A stretch of DNA of 64,000 bases from DRPN01 sp964599235. GTDB lineage: Bacteria > Bacteroidota > Bacteroidia > Bacteroidales > VadinHA17. A program made the position numbers and the translations under genes. The number at the start of each line of letters is the position of its first letter. Position 1 is the stretch's first letter. The notes beneath the pieces are model-generated. The model saw nothing but the letters and a program-made list of their open reading frames with translations. It was not told where the DNA came from and did no database searches. Positions 9,059-18,400 of this stretch are shown piece after piece. The DNA is taken from positions 186,001 to 250,000 of the forward strand of contig CAZRDX010000007.1 of NCBI GenBank assembly GCA_964599235.1, read 5' to 3'.

Positions 9059-9709
9059 TCATTCTGTTTTTCTTTTTTTTCTGATCAGGTCGCTTGCCCG
9101 GGATTCCTCGCCACGTGCTATTCTCCGGATGTTGGAGCGGTGGGTCCAGATGAGGAGCAGGGCCACGAAGATGCCGAAGATCCGAAGCGATAAATAGGGA
9201 GAAGGCAGGATGAACCAGACGGTGACGGGGAACATGGCCCCGGCGATCATGGAGCTGAGCGACACGTAATTGAAGAGGAAGACCGAGACGATATAGGCGG
9301 CGAGGCTGATGAGCGTGGCTTCGGGGGCGATGGCCAGGGCCACGCCGAGGAAGGTGGCCACCCCTTTGCCTCCGCGGAAACGCGCAAAGAGGGGGAAGAT
9401 ATGTCCCAGCACGGCCGCCAGGCCCAGCACCAGCTGACGGATCATGTAAGCTTCTTCGCCCGGCAGGGGCAGCTGATGGGTGAAGGTGGCCAGGCGCACC
9501 GCCAGCCATCCTTTGAAAGCATCGAACACCAGCACCACCACCCCCGCCTTCCAGCCCAGGACCCGGAAGGTGTTGGCCGCACCGGCATTGCCGCTGCCGT
9601 GCTCACGGATGTCCAGATGAAAGAAAACCTTGCCGATGATGATCGAAGAGGGGATCGAACCGAGCAGGTATGCTGCCACGACCAGCAGCACAAAACAGAG
9701 GTTCTCCAT
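9059..9709 (-). CDS. plsY: Acyl-phosphate:glycerol-3-phosphate acyltransferase PlsY
   Basis: Integral membrane enzyme that transfers an acyl group from acyl-phosphate to glycerol-3-phosphate, the first step of phospholipid synthesis. The 216-aa length and multiple membrane spans fit the family. Conserved motifs are present: LLGSIPSS near the N-terminus, REHGSGNAGAANTFRVLG (the acyl-phosphate/G3P loop) and FARFRGGKGVATFLG. The basic C-terminal tail is somewhat extended. The gene is preceded by the mdh terminator, so it likely has its own promoter; a TTAATTTG stretch upstream is one mismatch from a -7 box. Confidence 0.95.
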   Translation of the reverse strand: MENLCFVLLVVAAYLLGSIPSSIIIGKVFFHLDIREHGSGNAGAANTFRVLGWKAGVVVLVFDAFKGWLAVRLATFTHQLPLPGEEAYMIRQLVLGLAAVLGHIFPLFARFRGGKGVATFLGVALAIAPEATLISLAAYIVSVFLFNYVSLSSMIAGAMFPVTVWFILPSPYLSLRIFGIFVALLLIWTHRSNIRRIARGEESRASDLIRKKRKTE

Positions 9710-9784
9710 GGCCGGGGACTTTTTATTTTCCGCAAATTAACAAAAAAAAAACACAGATATGTTCCGGAACGGGTGTTCACAAAA

Positions 9785-9808
9785 AAAGGGGATCCGCGGA
9801 TCCCCTTT
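9785..9808 (-). terminator. Rho-independent terminator of mdh
   Basis: A perfect inverted repeat, AAAGGGGATCC followed directly by its partner arm around a central CGCG, lies 20 bp past the mdh stop. It is followed on the minus strand by a run of seven T. The G+C-rich stem and T-tract fit an intrinsic terminator closing the maeB-mdh operon. Confidence 0.88.
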
Positions 9809-9828
9809 CATTTTCTCCCGGAGGAGGA

Positions 9829-10764
9829 TCAGAAAAGATGCATATTGTCGAGGACATCCATCACCTCGCGCACAGCTTTGGCCGAAGTATTGAGGAGTTC
9901 GCGTTCCTGATCGTCGAGCTCCACCTCGATGATCTCCTCGATACCGTTGCGGCCCAGTTTCACCGGCACGCCGATGTAGATATCCTTCAGTCCGTATTCG
10001 CCGTTGAGGTAAGCACATACGGGCAGGATACGTTTCTGGTCCATGACGATCGACTCGACCATCTGGGCCACGGCGGCGCCGGGAGCGTACCATGCCGAGG
10101 TGCCGAGCAACTTGACGATCTCGCCCCCTCCTTTCTTGGTACGTTCAACGATGGCATCCAGCTTTTCCTTGTCCATCAGCTGTGTTACGGGGATACCGGC
10201 CACCGTGGTGTACCGGGGCAGGGGCACCATCGAGTCGCCGTGGCCGCCCATCAGCAAGGCCTGAATGTCCTTGGGCGAGACGTTCAGCGCCTCGGCGATG
10301 AAGGCACGGTAACGGGCCGTGTCGAGCACTCCAGCCATACCGAACACCTTGGAGGTGTCCTTCTTCGAGGCCAGATGCGCGGTGTACGACATCACATCCA
10401 AGGGATTGGTCACCACAATGATGATGGCCTCGGGCGAATATTTCATCACGTTCTCGGTCACCGACTTGACGATGGCCGCATTGGTGCCGATGAGGTCATC
10501 ACGGCTCATCCCCGGCTTGCGGGGTTTGCCCGAGGTGATCACCACCACCTCCGACCCTTCGGTCTTGGTATAGTCGTTCGTACTGCCCGTGATACGCGTG
10601 TCGAACATCTGCACGGGCGACGACTCCCACATGTCGAGGGCTTTGCCCTCGGCCTGGTTCTCCACCACGTCCAGCAGGACGATCTCATTGACGATGTCTT
10701 TCTCTGCAAGAACGTTGGCTACGGTAGCACCTACGTTTCCTGCTCCGATCACTGATACTTTCAT
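9829..10764 (-). CDS. mdh: Malate dehydrogenase (NAD-dependent, LDH-like type)
   Basis: Cytoplasmic enzyme interconverting malate and oxaloacetate. The 311-aa protein is full length for the lactate-dehydrogenase-like MDH type. It shows the Rossmann motif GAGNVG at residues 7-12, an acidic residue ending strand two (LLDVV) as expected for NAD, the substrate loop PRKPGMSRDDL with arginines typical of malate specificity, VTNPLDV, and the active-site histidine in GGHGDSM. It starts 45 bp after the malic enzyme gene and is followed by a strong terminator, so the two form an operon for C4-acid interconversion. The upstream AGAGAAG is a weak ribosome site. Confidence 0.96.
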   Translation of the reverse strand: MKVSVIGAGNVGATVANVLAEKDIVNEIVLLDVVENQAEGKALDMWESSPVQMFDTRITGSTNDYTKTEGSEVVVITSGKPRKPGMSRDDLIGTNAAIVKSVTENVMKYSPEAIIIVVTNPLDVMSYTAHLASKKDTSKVFGMAGVLDTARYRAFIAEALNVSPKDIQALLMGGHGDSMVPLPRYTTVAGIPVTQLMDKEKLDAIVERTKKGGGEIVKLLGTSAWYAPGAAVAQMVESIVMDQKRILPVCAYLNGEYGLKDIYIGVPVKLGRNGIEEIIEVELDDQERELLNTSAKAVREVMDVLDNMHLF

Positions 10765-10809
10765 GATACTTCTCTTTTTTATGGTTATGGTTAAAGCTAT
10801 GAACGAGAC

Positions 10810-13086
10810 TCAAAGTTTGGTCCATTCCTGTGCGTCGACGACGGCCATGGCCGTGACGTCGACGATCTCCTGCACCGAGCAGCCCATCTGCAGCACATGA
10901 ATGGGTTTGCCGATGCCCATCAGGATGGGGCCGATGGCTTCCGAACCGCCGATCTCCTGCAGCATCTTATAGGCGATGTTACCGGCGTTCAGCGACGGGA
11001 AGATGAGGGTGTTCACCTTATGGTCGACCAGCTTGGAGAAAGGGAAGATGCTCTTCTGCAGGCTGTCGTTGAGGGCAAAGTTGGCTTGCAACTCGCCGTC
11101 GACGATCAGATCGGGATGATCGCGGTGCAGGATCTCCACCGCCCGGCTCATCGTCTTGGGCGAATCACCCCGCTGTGCCGACCCGAAGTTGGAATACGAC
11201 AGGAGGGCGATGTGCGGCTCGATGTTGAACTTGTTCACCTGTTCGGCCGTCAGGAGCGTGATATCCACCAGCTCCTCGGCGGTAGGCAGGATATTGACCG
11301 TGGTGTCGGCGAAGAAGAAAGGTCCTTTGGGGGTCATCATGATGTACATCCCCGCGATGGTCCGTACGCCGGGTTTGGTGCCCACGATCTGCAGCGCCGG
11401 CCGGATGGTGTCGGCATACTTGCTCTCGTAACCCGAGATGAAAGCATCCGCATCGCCCAGTTCCACCATCATCACGCCGAAGTAATAAGGATTGTGGATG
11501 AGGCTCTCCGCCTCGTCGAGGGTGATGCCTTTGCGCTGCCGTTTCTCGAAAAGCACCTTGGCATAACGCTTGCGTATGCGTGCTTCCAGCGACGAGTGAG
11601 GATTGATGATCTTCACCTTGTCCAGCTCCAGGTTGTTCTCTTCGATGATCTTCTTGATCTTCTTGGTATCCCCCAGCAGGATGGGTTTGGCGATACCTTC
11701 CAGGTAGACGATCTCGGCAGCCTTCAGGACGTTGAAGTTATCGGCATCGGCGAACACCACCCGTTTGGGGGATTTTTTGGCTTTGTTGGTAATGAAGCGG
11801 ATGAGCTGGTTGTCGTTGCCGAGGCGTTTGTTGAGCTCGTTGCGGTAGGCATCCCAGTCCTTGATCTTCTTGCGTGCCACGCCGCTCTCGATAGCTGCTT
11901 TGGCCACGGCGGGTGCCACGGTGGAGATCAGACGCGGATCAAGCGGCTTAGGGATGATGTACTCTCGGCCGAATGTAAGGTTCTTGGTGTTGTAGGCGAT
12001 GTTGACCACCTCGGGCACGGGTTGTTTGGCCAGTTCGGCCAGGGCGCGTGCCGCGGCGATCTTCATCTCCTCGTTGATGGCTCTCGCCCGCACATCCAGT
12101 GCGCCGCGGAAGATGAAGGGGAAGCCCAGCACGTTGTTGATCTGGTTGGGATAGTCCGAACGTCCCGTGGCGAAGATGATGTCCTTCCGGGCGGCGACGG
12201 CCTCCTCGTAGGTGATCTCCGGCATAGGGTTGGCCATGGCAAAGACGATCGGATCCTTGGCCATGCTCTTGAGCATCTTAGGGGTGAGCACCCCCGCCAC
12301 CGACAGTCCCAGGAAGACATCCGCCCCCTTGAGGGCTTCCTCGAGCGTCTCCACGTCGCGGTCGGTAGCGAACATCTGCTTGTACTTGTTGAGATCCTTG
12401 CGTTTGGTGCTGATCACACCCCGGCTGTCGAACATCACGATGTTCTCCTTCTTCATCCCCATGGCCACATAGAGCTTGGTACATGAAATCGCCGCGGCAC
12501 CCGCCCCGTTGACCACCATGGTCAGATCTTCGATCTTCTTACCATTGAGTTCCAGCGCATTGACCAGCCCCGCCGCCGAAATGATGGCCGTACCATGCTG
12601 GTCGTCATGCATCACCGGGATATCGAGCTCGGCCTTCAGCCGCTCCTCGATCTCGAAGCATTCAGGTGCCTTGATATCCTCGAGGTTGATCCCCCCGAAG
12701 GTGGGGGCGATGAGCTTGACCGTCTCGACGAACTTGTCGACATCCTTGGTATCGATCTCGATATCGAAGACATCCACATCGCCAAAGATCTTGAAGAGGA
12801 GCCCTTTCCCTTCCATCACCGGTTTGCCGGCCTCCGGACCGATGTCGCCCAGTCCCAGGACGGCCGTTCCGTTGGAGATCACGGCCACCAGATTGCCCTT
12901 GGCAGTGTATTTGTAAACATCCTCGGGCTTGCTGTGGATCTCAAGACAGGGCTCAGCAACCCCGGGGGAATAGGCCATGGAAAGATCCCGCTGCGTACTG
13001 TGCGGCTTGGTGGGGATCACCTCGATCTTTCCCGGACGCCCCTTGCTGTGATACTCAAGAGCATCCTTCTTACTTATCTTGGTCAT
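10810..13086 (-). CDS. maeB: NADP-dependent malic enzyme with phosphotransacetylase-like C-terminal domain
   Basis: Multidomain malic enzyme of 758 aa converting malate to pyruvate and CO2. The N-terminal about 420 residues hold the catalytic part: Tyr39 in SMAYSPGVAEP, the LEDIKAPECFEIE metal and lysine region, and the nucleotide-binding GAGAAA near residue 195. The remaining about 330 residues resemble phosphotransacetylase; in studied MaeB enzymes this domain is regulatory and does not make acetyl-CoA. I chose the ATG at 13086 rather than an upstream one because AAGGAAC precedes it at proper spacing and it gives the canonical MTKISKKDALEYH start. It is co-transcribed with mdh, and divergent from citrate synthase. 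Confidence 0.95.
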   Translation of the reverse strand: MTKISKKDALEYHSKGRPGKIEVIPTKPHSTQRDLSMAYSPGVAEPCLEIHSKPEDVYKYTAKGNLVAVISNGTAVLGLGDIGPEAGKPVMEGKGLLFKIFGDVDVFDIEIDTKDVDKFVETVKLIAPTFGGINLEDIKAPECFEIEERLKAELDIPVMHDDQHGTAIISAAGLVNALELNGKKIEDLTMVVNGAGAAAISCTKLYVAMGMKKENIVMFDSRGVISTKRKDLNKYKQMFATDRDVETLEEALKGADVFLGLSVAGVLTPKMLKSMAKDPIVFAMANPMPEITYEEAVAARKDIIFATGRSDYPNQINNVLGFPFIFRGALDVRARAINEEMKIAAARALAELAKQPVPEVVNIAYNTKNLTFGREYIIPKPLDPRLISTVAPAVAKAAIESGVARKKIKDWDAYRNELNKRLGNDNQLIRFITNKAKKSPKRVVFADADNFNVLKAAEIVYLEGIAKPILLGDTKKIKKIIEENNLELDKVKIINPHSSLEARIRKRYAKVLFEKRQRKGITLDEAESLIHNPYYFGVMMVELGDADAFISGYESKYADTIRPALQIVGTKPGVRTIAGMYIMMTPKGPFFFADTTVNILPTAEELVDITLLTAEQVNKFNIEPHIALLSYSNFGSAQRGDSPKTMSRAVEILHRDHPDLIVDGELQANFALNDSLQKSIFPFSKLVDHKVNTLIFPSLNAGNIAYKMLQEIGGSEAIGPILMGIGKPIHVLQMGCSVQEIVDVTAMAVVDAQEWTKL

Positions 13087-13124
13087 GGTCGTTCCTTTTT
13101 GGTTTTTCAGGATCATTCCTGTTA

Positions 13125-13132
13125 CAAAGCTA
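13125..13132 (-). promoter_or_regulatory. Possible -7 element (TAGCTTTG) of maeB-mdh
   Basis: TAGCTTTG on the minus strand matches the Bacteroidota -7 consensus TAnnTTTG and lies about 38 bp upstream of the chosen maeB start. No good TTTG is found at the expected -33 distance, so the assignment is tentative. Confidence 0.35.
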
Positions 13133-13320
13133 AAAATATTTGGCGCTTTCAGGTATGATATATCCCCATCCTTCGATATGTTTTACGATAGTTTTTACGG
13201 AGGATGGTTGTAAAACATATCCTGGGACGATACAACCTTGGTTCATTTATGGTAATTTTACAGAACATTTGAAACAAACGTTTTAGTCAATATTCCATAA
13301 CCATTAAAAGTTCAAGAACT

Positions 13321-14628
13321 ATGTCCAACATCAAAAAGAAACTACAGGAAAAGATCGAGGGGTGGCGTCCGCGGACGGCCCGTCTTGCCAAGGAATTCGG
13401 TGATGTGAAGCTGAGTGAGGTGACCATTGGCCAGGCCATTGGCGGCATGCGGGGTGTGAAGTGTCTGGTCACGGACATCTCTTACCTCGACCCTTATGAA
13501 GGTATCCGTTTCCGTGGTTACACCATCCCCGAGGTGCTCGAGAAGCTTCCCAAGCCGGAGGGGGCCGAGTATCCGACGGTGGAGTCGTTCTTCTATCTGC
13601 TGCTCACCGGCGACATCCCCACCGAGGAGGATGCCCGTGAGATCGGCGAGGAGTTCAAGGCCAGGGCCAAGGTACCCCAGTATGTTTTCGACGTCATCAA
13701 CGCCCTGCCCGAAGACAGCCATCCGATGGTGATGTTCTCCACGGCCATCCTGTCGATGGAGAAGGAGTCGATCTTCGCCCGCAAGTACAAGGAGGGCATC
13801 AGCAAGATGGATTACTGGGATCCCACTTACGAGGATGCCATGAACCTGCTGGCCAAGCTGCCCGAGATCGGGGCATACATCTACCGCAAGAAGTTCAAGG
13901 GTGGTGACATCATTCCGCCCGATCCGAACCTCGATTTCGGAGCCAACTTTGCCCACATGATGGGTGTGCCGCATCCTTATGATGAGCTGTCGCGGCTTTA
14001 TTTCATCCTGCACAGCGACCACGAGAGCGGCAACGTGAGTGCCCACACCGGTCATCTGGTGGCCAGCGCCCTCTCGGATGTGTACTATGCCATCTCTGCC
14101 ATGATCGACGGTCTGGCCGGCCCGCTGCACGGCCTGGCCAACGAGATGGTGCTGCGCTGGATCCAGGGGGTGATGGAAAAGATGGGAGGCAAGGTGCCCG
14201 ACGAAGAGGAGATGAAGAAATTCGTCTGGGACACCCTCAACTCGGGCCAGGTGATCCCCGGATACGGTCATGCCGTGCTGCGTAAGACCGACCCGCGTTA
14301 CACCGCCCAGCGTGAGTTCAGCCTCAAGCATCTGCCCGACGATCCCATTTTCGCCTATGTGGACATCCTCTACAAGGTGGTACCCGACATCCTCCGCGAA
14401 CACGGCAAGGCTAAGAACCCCTGGCCCAACGTCGACGCCCAGTCGGGGGTCATCCAGTGGCACTATGGCGTGCGGGAGTACGACTTCTACACCGTGCTCT
14501 TCGGCATCGGCCGCTCCTTGGGTGTCCTCTCGAACATCATCTGGGACCGCGGACTGGGCTATCCCATCGAACGGCCCAAGTCGGTCACCACGGACATGCT
14601 CGAAGAGGTGGCAGGCATCAAGAAATAA
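13321..14628 (+). CDS. gltA: Citrate synthase, eukaryotic-like type
   Basis: Condenses acetyl-CoA and oxaloacetate to citrate at the entry to the (oxidative or partial) TCA pathway. The 435-aa protein begins directly with SNIKKKLQEKIEGWRP and lacks the N-terminal extension of E. coli-type hexameric enzymes. Its sequence resembles mitochondrial and some Bacteroidota synthases. Catalytic residues are visible: His270 in GPLHGLANE, His317 in GYGHAVLRKTDPRY and Asp372 in NVDAQSG. It is divergent from maeB-mdh, so the three genes form a compact C4/C6 acid module. A hairpin terminator follows 22 bp after the stop. Confidence 0.94.
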   Translation: MSNIKKKLQEKIEGWRPRTARLAKEFGDVKLSEVTIGQAIGGMRGVKCLVTDISYLDPYEGIRFRGYTIPEVLEKLPKPEGAEYPTVESFFYLLLTGDIPTEEDAREIGEEFKARAKVPQYVFDVINALPEDSHPMVMFSTAILSMEKESIFARKYKEGISKMDYWDPTYEDAMNLLAKLPEIGAYIYRKKFKGGDIIPPDPNLDFGANFAHMMGVPHPYDELSRLYFILHSDHESGNVSAHTGHLVASALSDVYYAISAMIDGLAGPLHGLANEMVLRWIQGVMEKMGGKVPDEEEMKKFVWDTLNSGQVIPGYGHAVLRKTDPRYTAQREFSLKHLPDDPIFAYVDILYKVVPDILREHGKAKNPWPNVDAQSGVIQWHYGVREYDFYTVLFGIGRSLGVLSNIIWDRGLGYPIERPKSVTTDMLEEVAGIKK

Positions 14629-14650
14629 TCCCCTGCCGACAGCACAAAGC

Positions 14651-14684
14651 AAAGGAAGCCGGGAAATTCCCGGCTTCCTTTTTT
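14651..14684 (+). terminator. Rho-independent terminator of citrate synthase
   Basis: GGAAGCCGGG pairs with CCCGGCTTCC around an AAATT loop, followed by a six-T run. The flanking AAA and TTT extend the stem, so it could also act on leftward transcripts from the other side. Confidence 0.9.
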
Positions 14685-14742
14685 CATGTTCCCCTGCTCT
14701 CTCCCGTTACCGTTGTTCCTTTCGCTCTCTTTCCCTCCGCAT

Positions 14743-15480
14743 TCATCTGATGAACTTTTCCCTCTTCTGAAGGTTGAGCAGGCCGGTAAGCAGGAAAAGG
14801 GTCCCGCCACTAAGAAGGAAAATACGGTTCCTGACGGTCACCGCATGCCACAATGCCTCGTTCATGCGAGAAGGTATGTCGTAAGGGTTATGGAAGACGT
14901 TCCAGAAGCTTCTGTACAGGGCTTCTCCCAGGATGAACATTCCCACACCCAGGACGACCAGCACCACGGCGGTGCCGGTGCCGCTGCGGATGATCGTGGA
15001 AAGCATGAAGGCCAGCATGCCGGTGAAGTACATGGGGACCATCAGTTGGGCACTCACCTCAAAGATCCGTATCCGGTAGAGGGTGACGGAGGCGATCTCC
15101 GCAAAGAGCAACAACAGGAGATAGAGGATCAGATAAATGATCACCAGTCTGACCAGCCACACCTTGTAACGGTAGTTGGGGATGCCGAACAGGATCTCCA
15201 GCACTCCCGCATCTTCATCATTCTGAATGCCAAAGACGGTGGGATAGAAAAGCATGAGGATGCCGGGAAGGATCAGAGCCCCGTAAATGAAAGGGGTTTC
15301 CACCGGGCTGCCGTCGTAGACCTTGAGGCCGGCAATGAGAAGAAAGACCAGGAAAGCCACCAGCACGAACCAGCCAAAGCGCTGGGCAAAGATGATCTTC
15401 ACATTGTAACGGACCATATTCCGTATGAGAACGACGAGGTTCCTCACTTTTTTGTTTCTTTTTTTCGGACCAGTCATCAT
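14743..15480 (-). CDS. ABC-2 type membrane permease
   Basis: Small integral membrane protein of 245 aa with about six hydrophobic spans, no ATPase domain and a Lys/Arg-rich cytoplasmic N-terminus. The overall pattern is typical of ABC-2 exporter permeases: a long first loop after span one, then paired spans ending in a basic tail. The sequence FGIQNDEDAGVLEILFGIPNYRYKVWLVRLV resembles the coupling region between spans two and three of this family. It is the last gene of the large transport operon and starts 13 bp after the RND-ABC fusion gene stops. The ATPase domain at the C-terminus of that fusion is its likely energy partner. The substrate is unknown. Confidence 0.72.
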   Translation of the reverse strand: MMTGPKKRNKKVRNLVVLIRNMVRYNVKIIFAQRFGWFVLVAFLVFLLIAGLKVYDGSPVETPFIYGALILPGILMLFYPTVFGIQNDEDAGVLEILFGIPNYRYKVWLVRLVIIYLILYLLLLLFAEIASVTLYRIRIFEVSAQLMVPMYFTGMLAFMLSTIIRSGTGTAVVLVVLGVGMFILGEALYRSFWNVFHNPYDIPSRMNEALWHAVTVRNRIFLLSGGTLFLLTGLLNLQKREKFIR

Positions 15481-15493
15481 CTTTCCATTATCG

Positions 15494-18400
15494 TTACCGG
15501 ATGTCTTTCAGCAGGCAGAGATAAGCGTCTTCGAGGAGGGGTGTGACCTCCAGGGCCTGTGGCAGGGGTTTTTCCCGTGCGATGAGGCGCACGCGTATCC
15601 GTCCGTTCACCTGCATATGATGGACCACCAGCCATTCGCCGGTTTTTTTTCTGAACTCCTCTTCGCTCACCTCCACCTGCCACACCTTGCCCCGGCCGAA
15701 GCGGGTCATCTCCTGGGGGTCGCCCAGATATTTCAGCTCACCCCGGTCGATCACGGCCACACGGTTGCAGGAGCTGGCAATGTCTTCGATGATGTGGGTA
15801 GAGAAGAGAACGATGCGGTCGCGTGACAGCTCCACCAGCAGGTTACGGAAACGTATCCTCTCACGCGGGTCGAGGCCTGCGGTGGGTTCGTCCACCACGA
15901 GGATACGCGGCAGATGGAGAAGGATCTGTGCGATGCCGATACGTTGTTTCATTCCTCCCGAGAAGGAGCCGATCAATTCGTCGCGGTGGTCCACCATGTG
16001 CACGGCCCGCAAGACGTACTCCACACGCTTCTTGCGTGCGGCAGCATCGGTAAGACCTCTCAGCATCGCCTGGTAATCCAGGTAGTCGCCGGCGGTCATG
16101 TTCTCGTACATCCCGAACTCCTGCGGCAGGTAACCGATATATCCCTGCAGTTCCTCCCTTCTCTGCAGCGTATCGTGGCCGTTGATCCACACCTTGCCGT
16201 AGCTCTGATCGTAGATGCCGCATACGATACGCATGAGGGTGGTCTTACCGGCGCCGTTGGGACCGAGCAGGCCGAACATCCCCGTGCCGATCTCGAAGCT
16301 GATGCCTTTCAGGGCTTTGAAAGGTGTCCTTTTCCTGCCCAGCCAGGGGATGATCATCACCAGACGATAAAAGGCACGCCGCAGCCCGCCCAGACGCCCG
16401 GTGATCTCCTCTATGTTCACCTTATCACGGTACAGTCTCCCGGACACGGAAGAGACCGTCAGGGAGAAATACCACAGCAAAGCCGTCAGGATCACCAGGG
16501 CTTTGTTGTCCAGCGAGAAGAACAGCCATCCCAGCATCCCTGCGGGGAGGAACCAGTACAAAAGACGGTGTATCCATTTGTCAAGGCGAGGACCGCTCTT
16601 TTTGCCCGTTCTTCGGGAACGGTACTGCAGCATCTGCTGCCAGGGACGGCAGAGCCACAGGGTCGCCTTCCAGGTGAGGATGGTGAAGACGATCACCCAG
16701 AAAGCTTTTTCAAGGTGGATGAACGTGAACCATACCAGGAAGAGGCAGAGGGGCAGTTGCCACACGAGGTCGTGGAGATCTGCGATCGTGTGGTAGTTCT
16801 TTTCCCTGACGGCTTTTTCGCGGATGATCTTTCCCGCCTGCCACTGACGCACGAACCGGCCCGGGCGGTCGTAGATCTTTACCACGTTCCGGAGCCGGAT
16901 GGTGATGGGATGCCCTTCGGGGATCAGGCGGGTGCCGGCACTGCGGAGGCTGGTGAGCACGAACCAGGTCAGCGCCGGCACACCGACCGTCAGAAGGATC
17001 AGCAGGAGCATCCGCCACAGGAAAGAGGCACCGCCCTGCCAGATCAGCAGCATCCCCGACAGCCAGGACACGGCCATCAGGAGCCTGGTACGCAACGGAA
17101 GACGACGTATCCATATCAGGGCATTCTCCAGTCCCGAATAGAAGACCGGGATCACGACCAGGGTGAGGAGGGTGCTCACCGAGAGACCGCCGATGACGGT
17201 GATGGCAAAAGGTGCCCCGATGGCGCTGACATACTCCGCGTCACCCAGAGCCAGCGGCATCATGGCCACGATGGTGGTGATCGCCGTGATCAGGATGGGT
17301 CGCACACGCGAGATACCGGCAGTGAGGATCGCCCGTACCTTGCGGTTGCCTCGCTGCCTCAGGATGCTGGTGAAATCGATCAGGAGGATGCCGTTGTTAA
17401 CGACGATACCGATCAGGATGATGAAGCCGGTGAGGGTATTGGCATTGAACAGGGCGGTACGGGTAAAGATCAGTGCCAGGAAAGAGCCGATGGCTGCCAG
17501 GGGGATGGAGAGCATCAGCACGAAGGGGACCGTCAGCGACTCGAAGACCGAGGCCAGGATCATGAAGATCAGGAGGACGGCGGCCCCCATCAGGAAATAG
17601 AAGTCCCTGAACTGCTCTTCCGGCTTGACGATCTCCAGGCTCACTCCCGGCGGAAGATGATAGGCATGGAGGAGGGCGGCTACCTCGTCGCGGTAGGAGG
17701 CCAGCATTTTTTTTGAGCGGTAGGCTTCCCGCAAGAAAGCATATCTGACGGAGATCTGTTTGCTTTGGTTCACGCGCTGGATGTTCCCCTTACCGCTGGC
17801 CACGATGATCCTGGCAAAGGTCTGCAGCTCGTGCAGGCTGCCTCCGCCGCCCCGGACCGGCAGATGGCGCAAGTCGTCCAGGGTCTTACGGGGAATCTGC
17901 CCCACGGTGTCGGGGCGGCTGTCGCGGAGGATGATATCGTAGAGGTCGCCTCCCTGCCTGAAAGTGACCCCCGCCCCCATCTCACCGGAGAAACTGTTCA
18001 GCGCCATGCTCACCGCCCCCAGGTCGATACCGTATTCGGTCATCCTCAGCGGATCGAAATGCAGATGGACCTCGGGACGCACCCAGGGGGAGCTCACCCA
18101 GACATAGCTGACCGACTCGAGGGTGTGCAGGAGGTAATCCAGGTCTTTGGCGACGCGTCGCATGACAGGATAGTCCTCCCCCCTGATGATGAGCTCCTCC
18201 CGGTCGCCGCCCATGCCCAGCAGACGCCGAAAACCGGACATCATATCCGTGGCTGCTCCGGCGTCGCCGCCGGCCAGGCTCCCCTCTGTCCTGATGGTGG
18301 CATGGCTGACATTCCTGAACTTCGCACGTATGTCGCCTATGATCTCTTCCATGCTGCGGCCGGTACGGCGGTAGTCTTCTTTCAGGTGGACCGTGATCAC

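Noticed and set aside
10897..12486. Plus-strand ORF (529 codons) opposite maeB
   Set aside because: Antisense shadow of a well-conserved malic enzyme; composition (His, Asp, Gly rich) is typical of such shadows.
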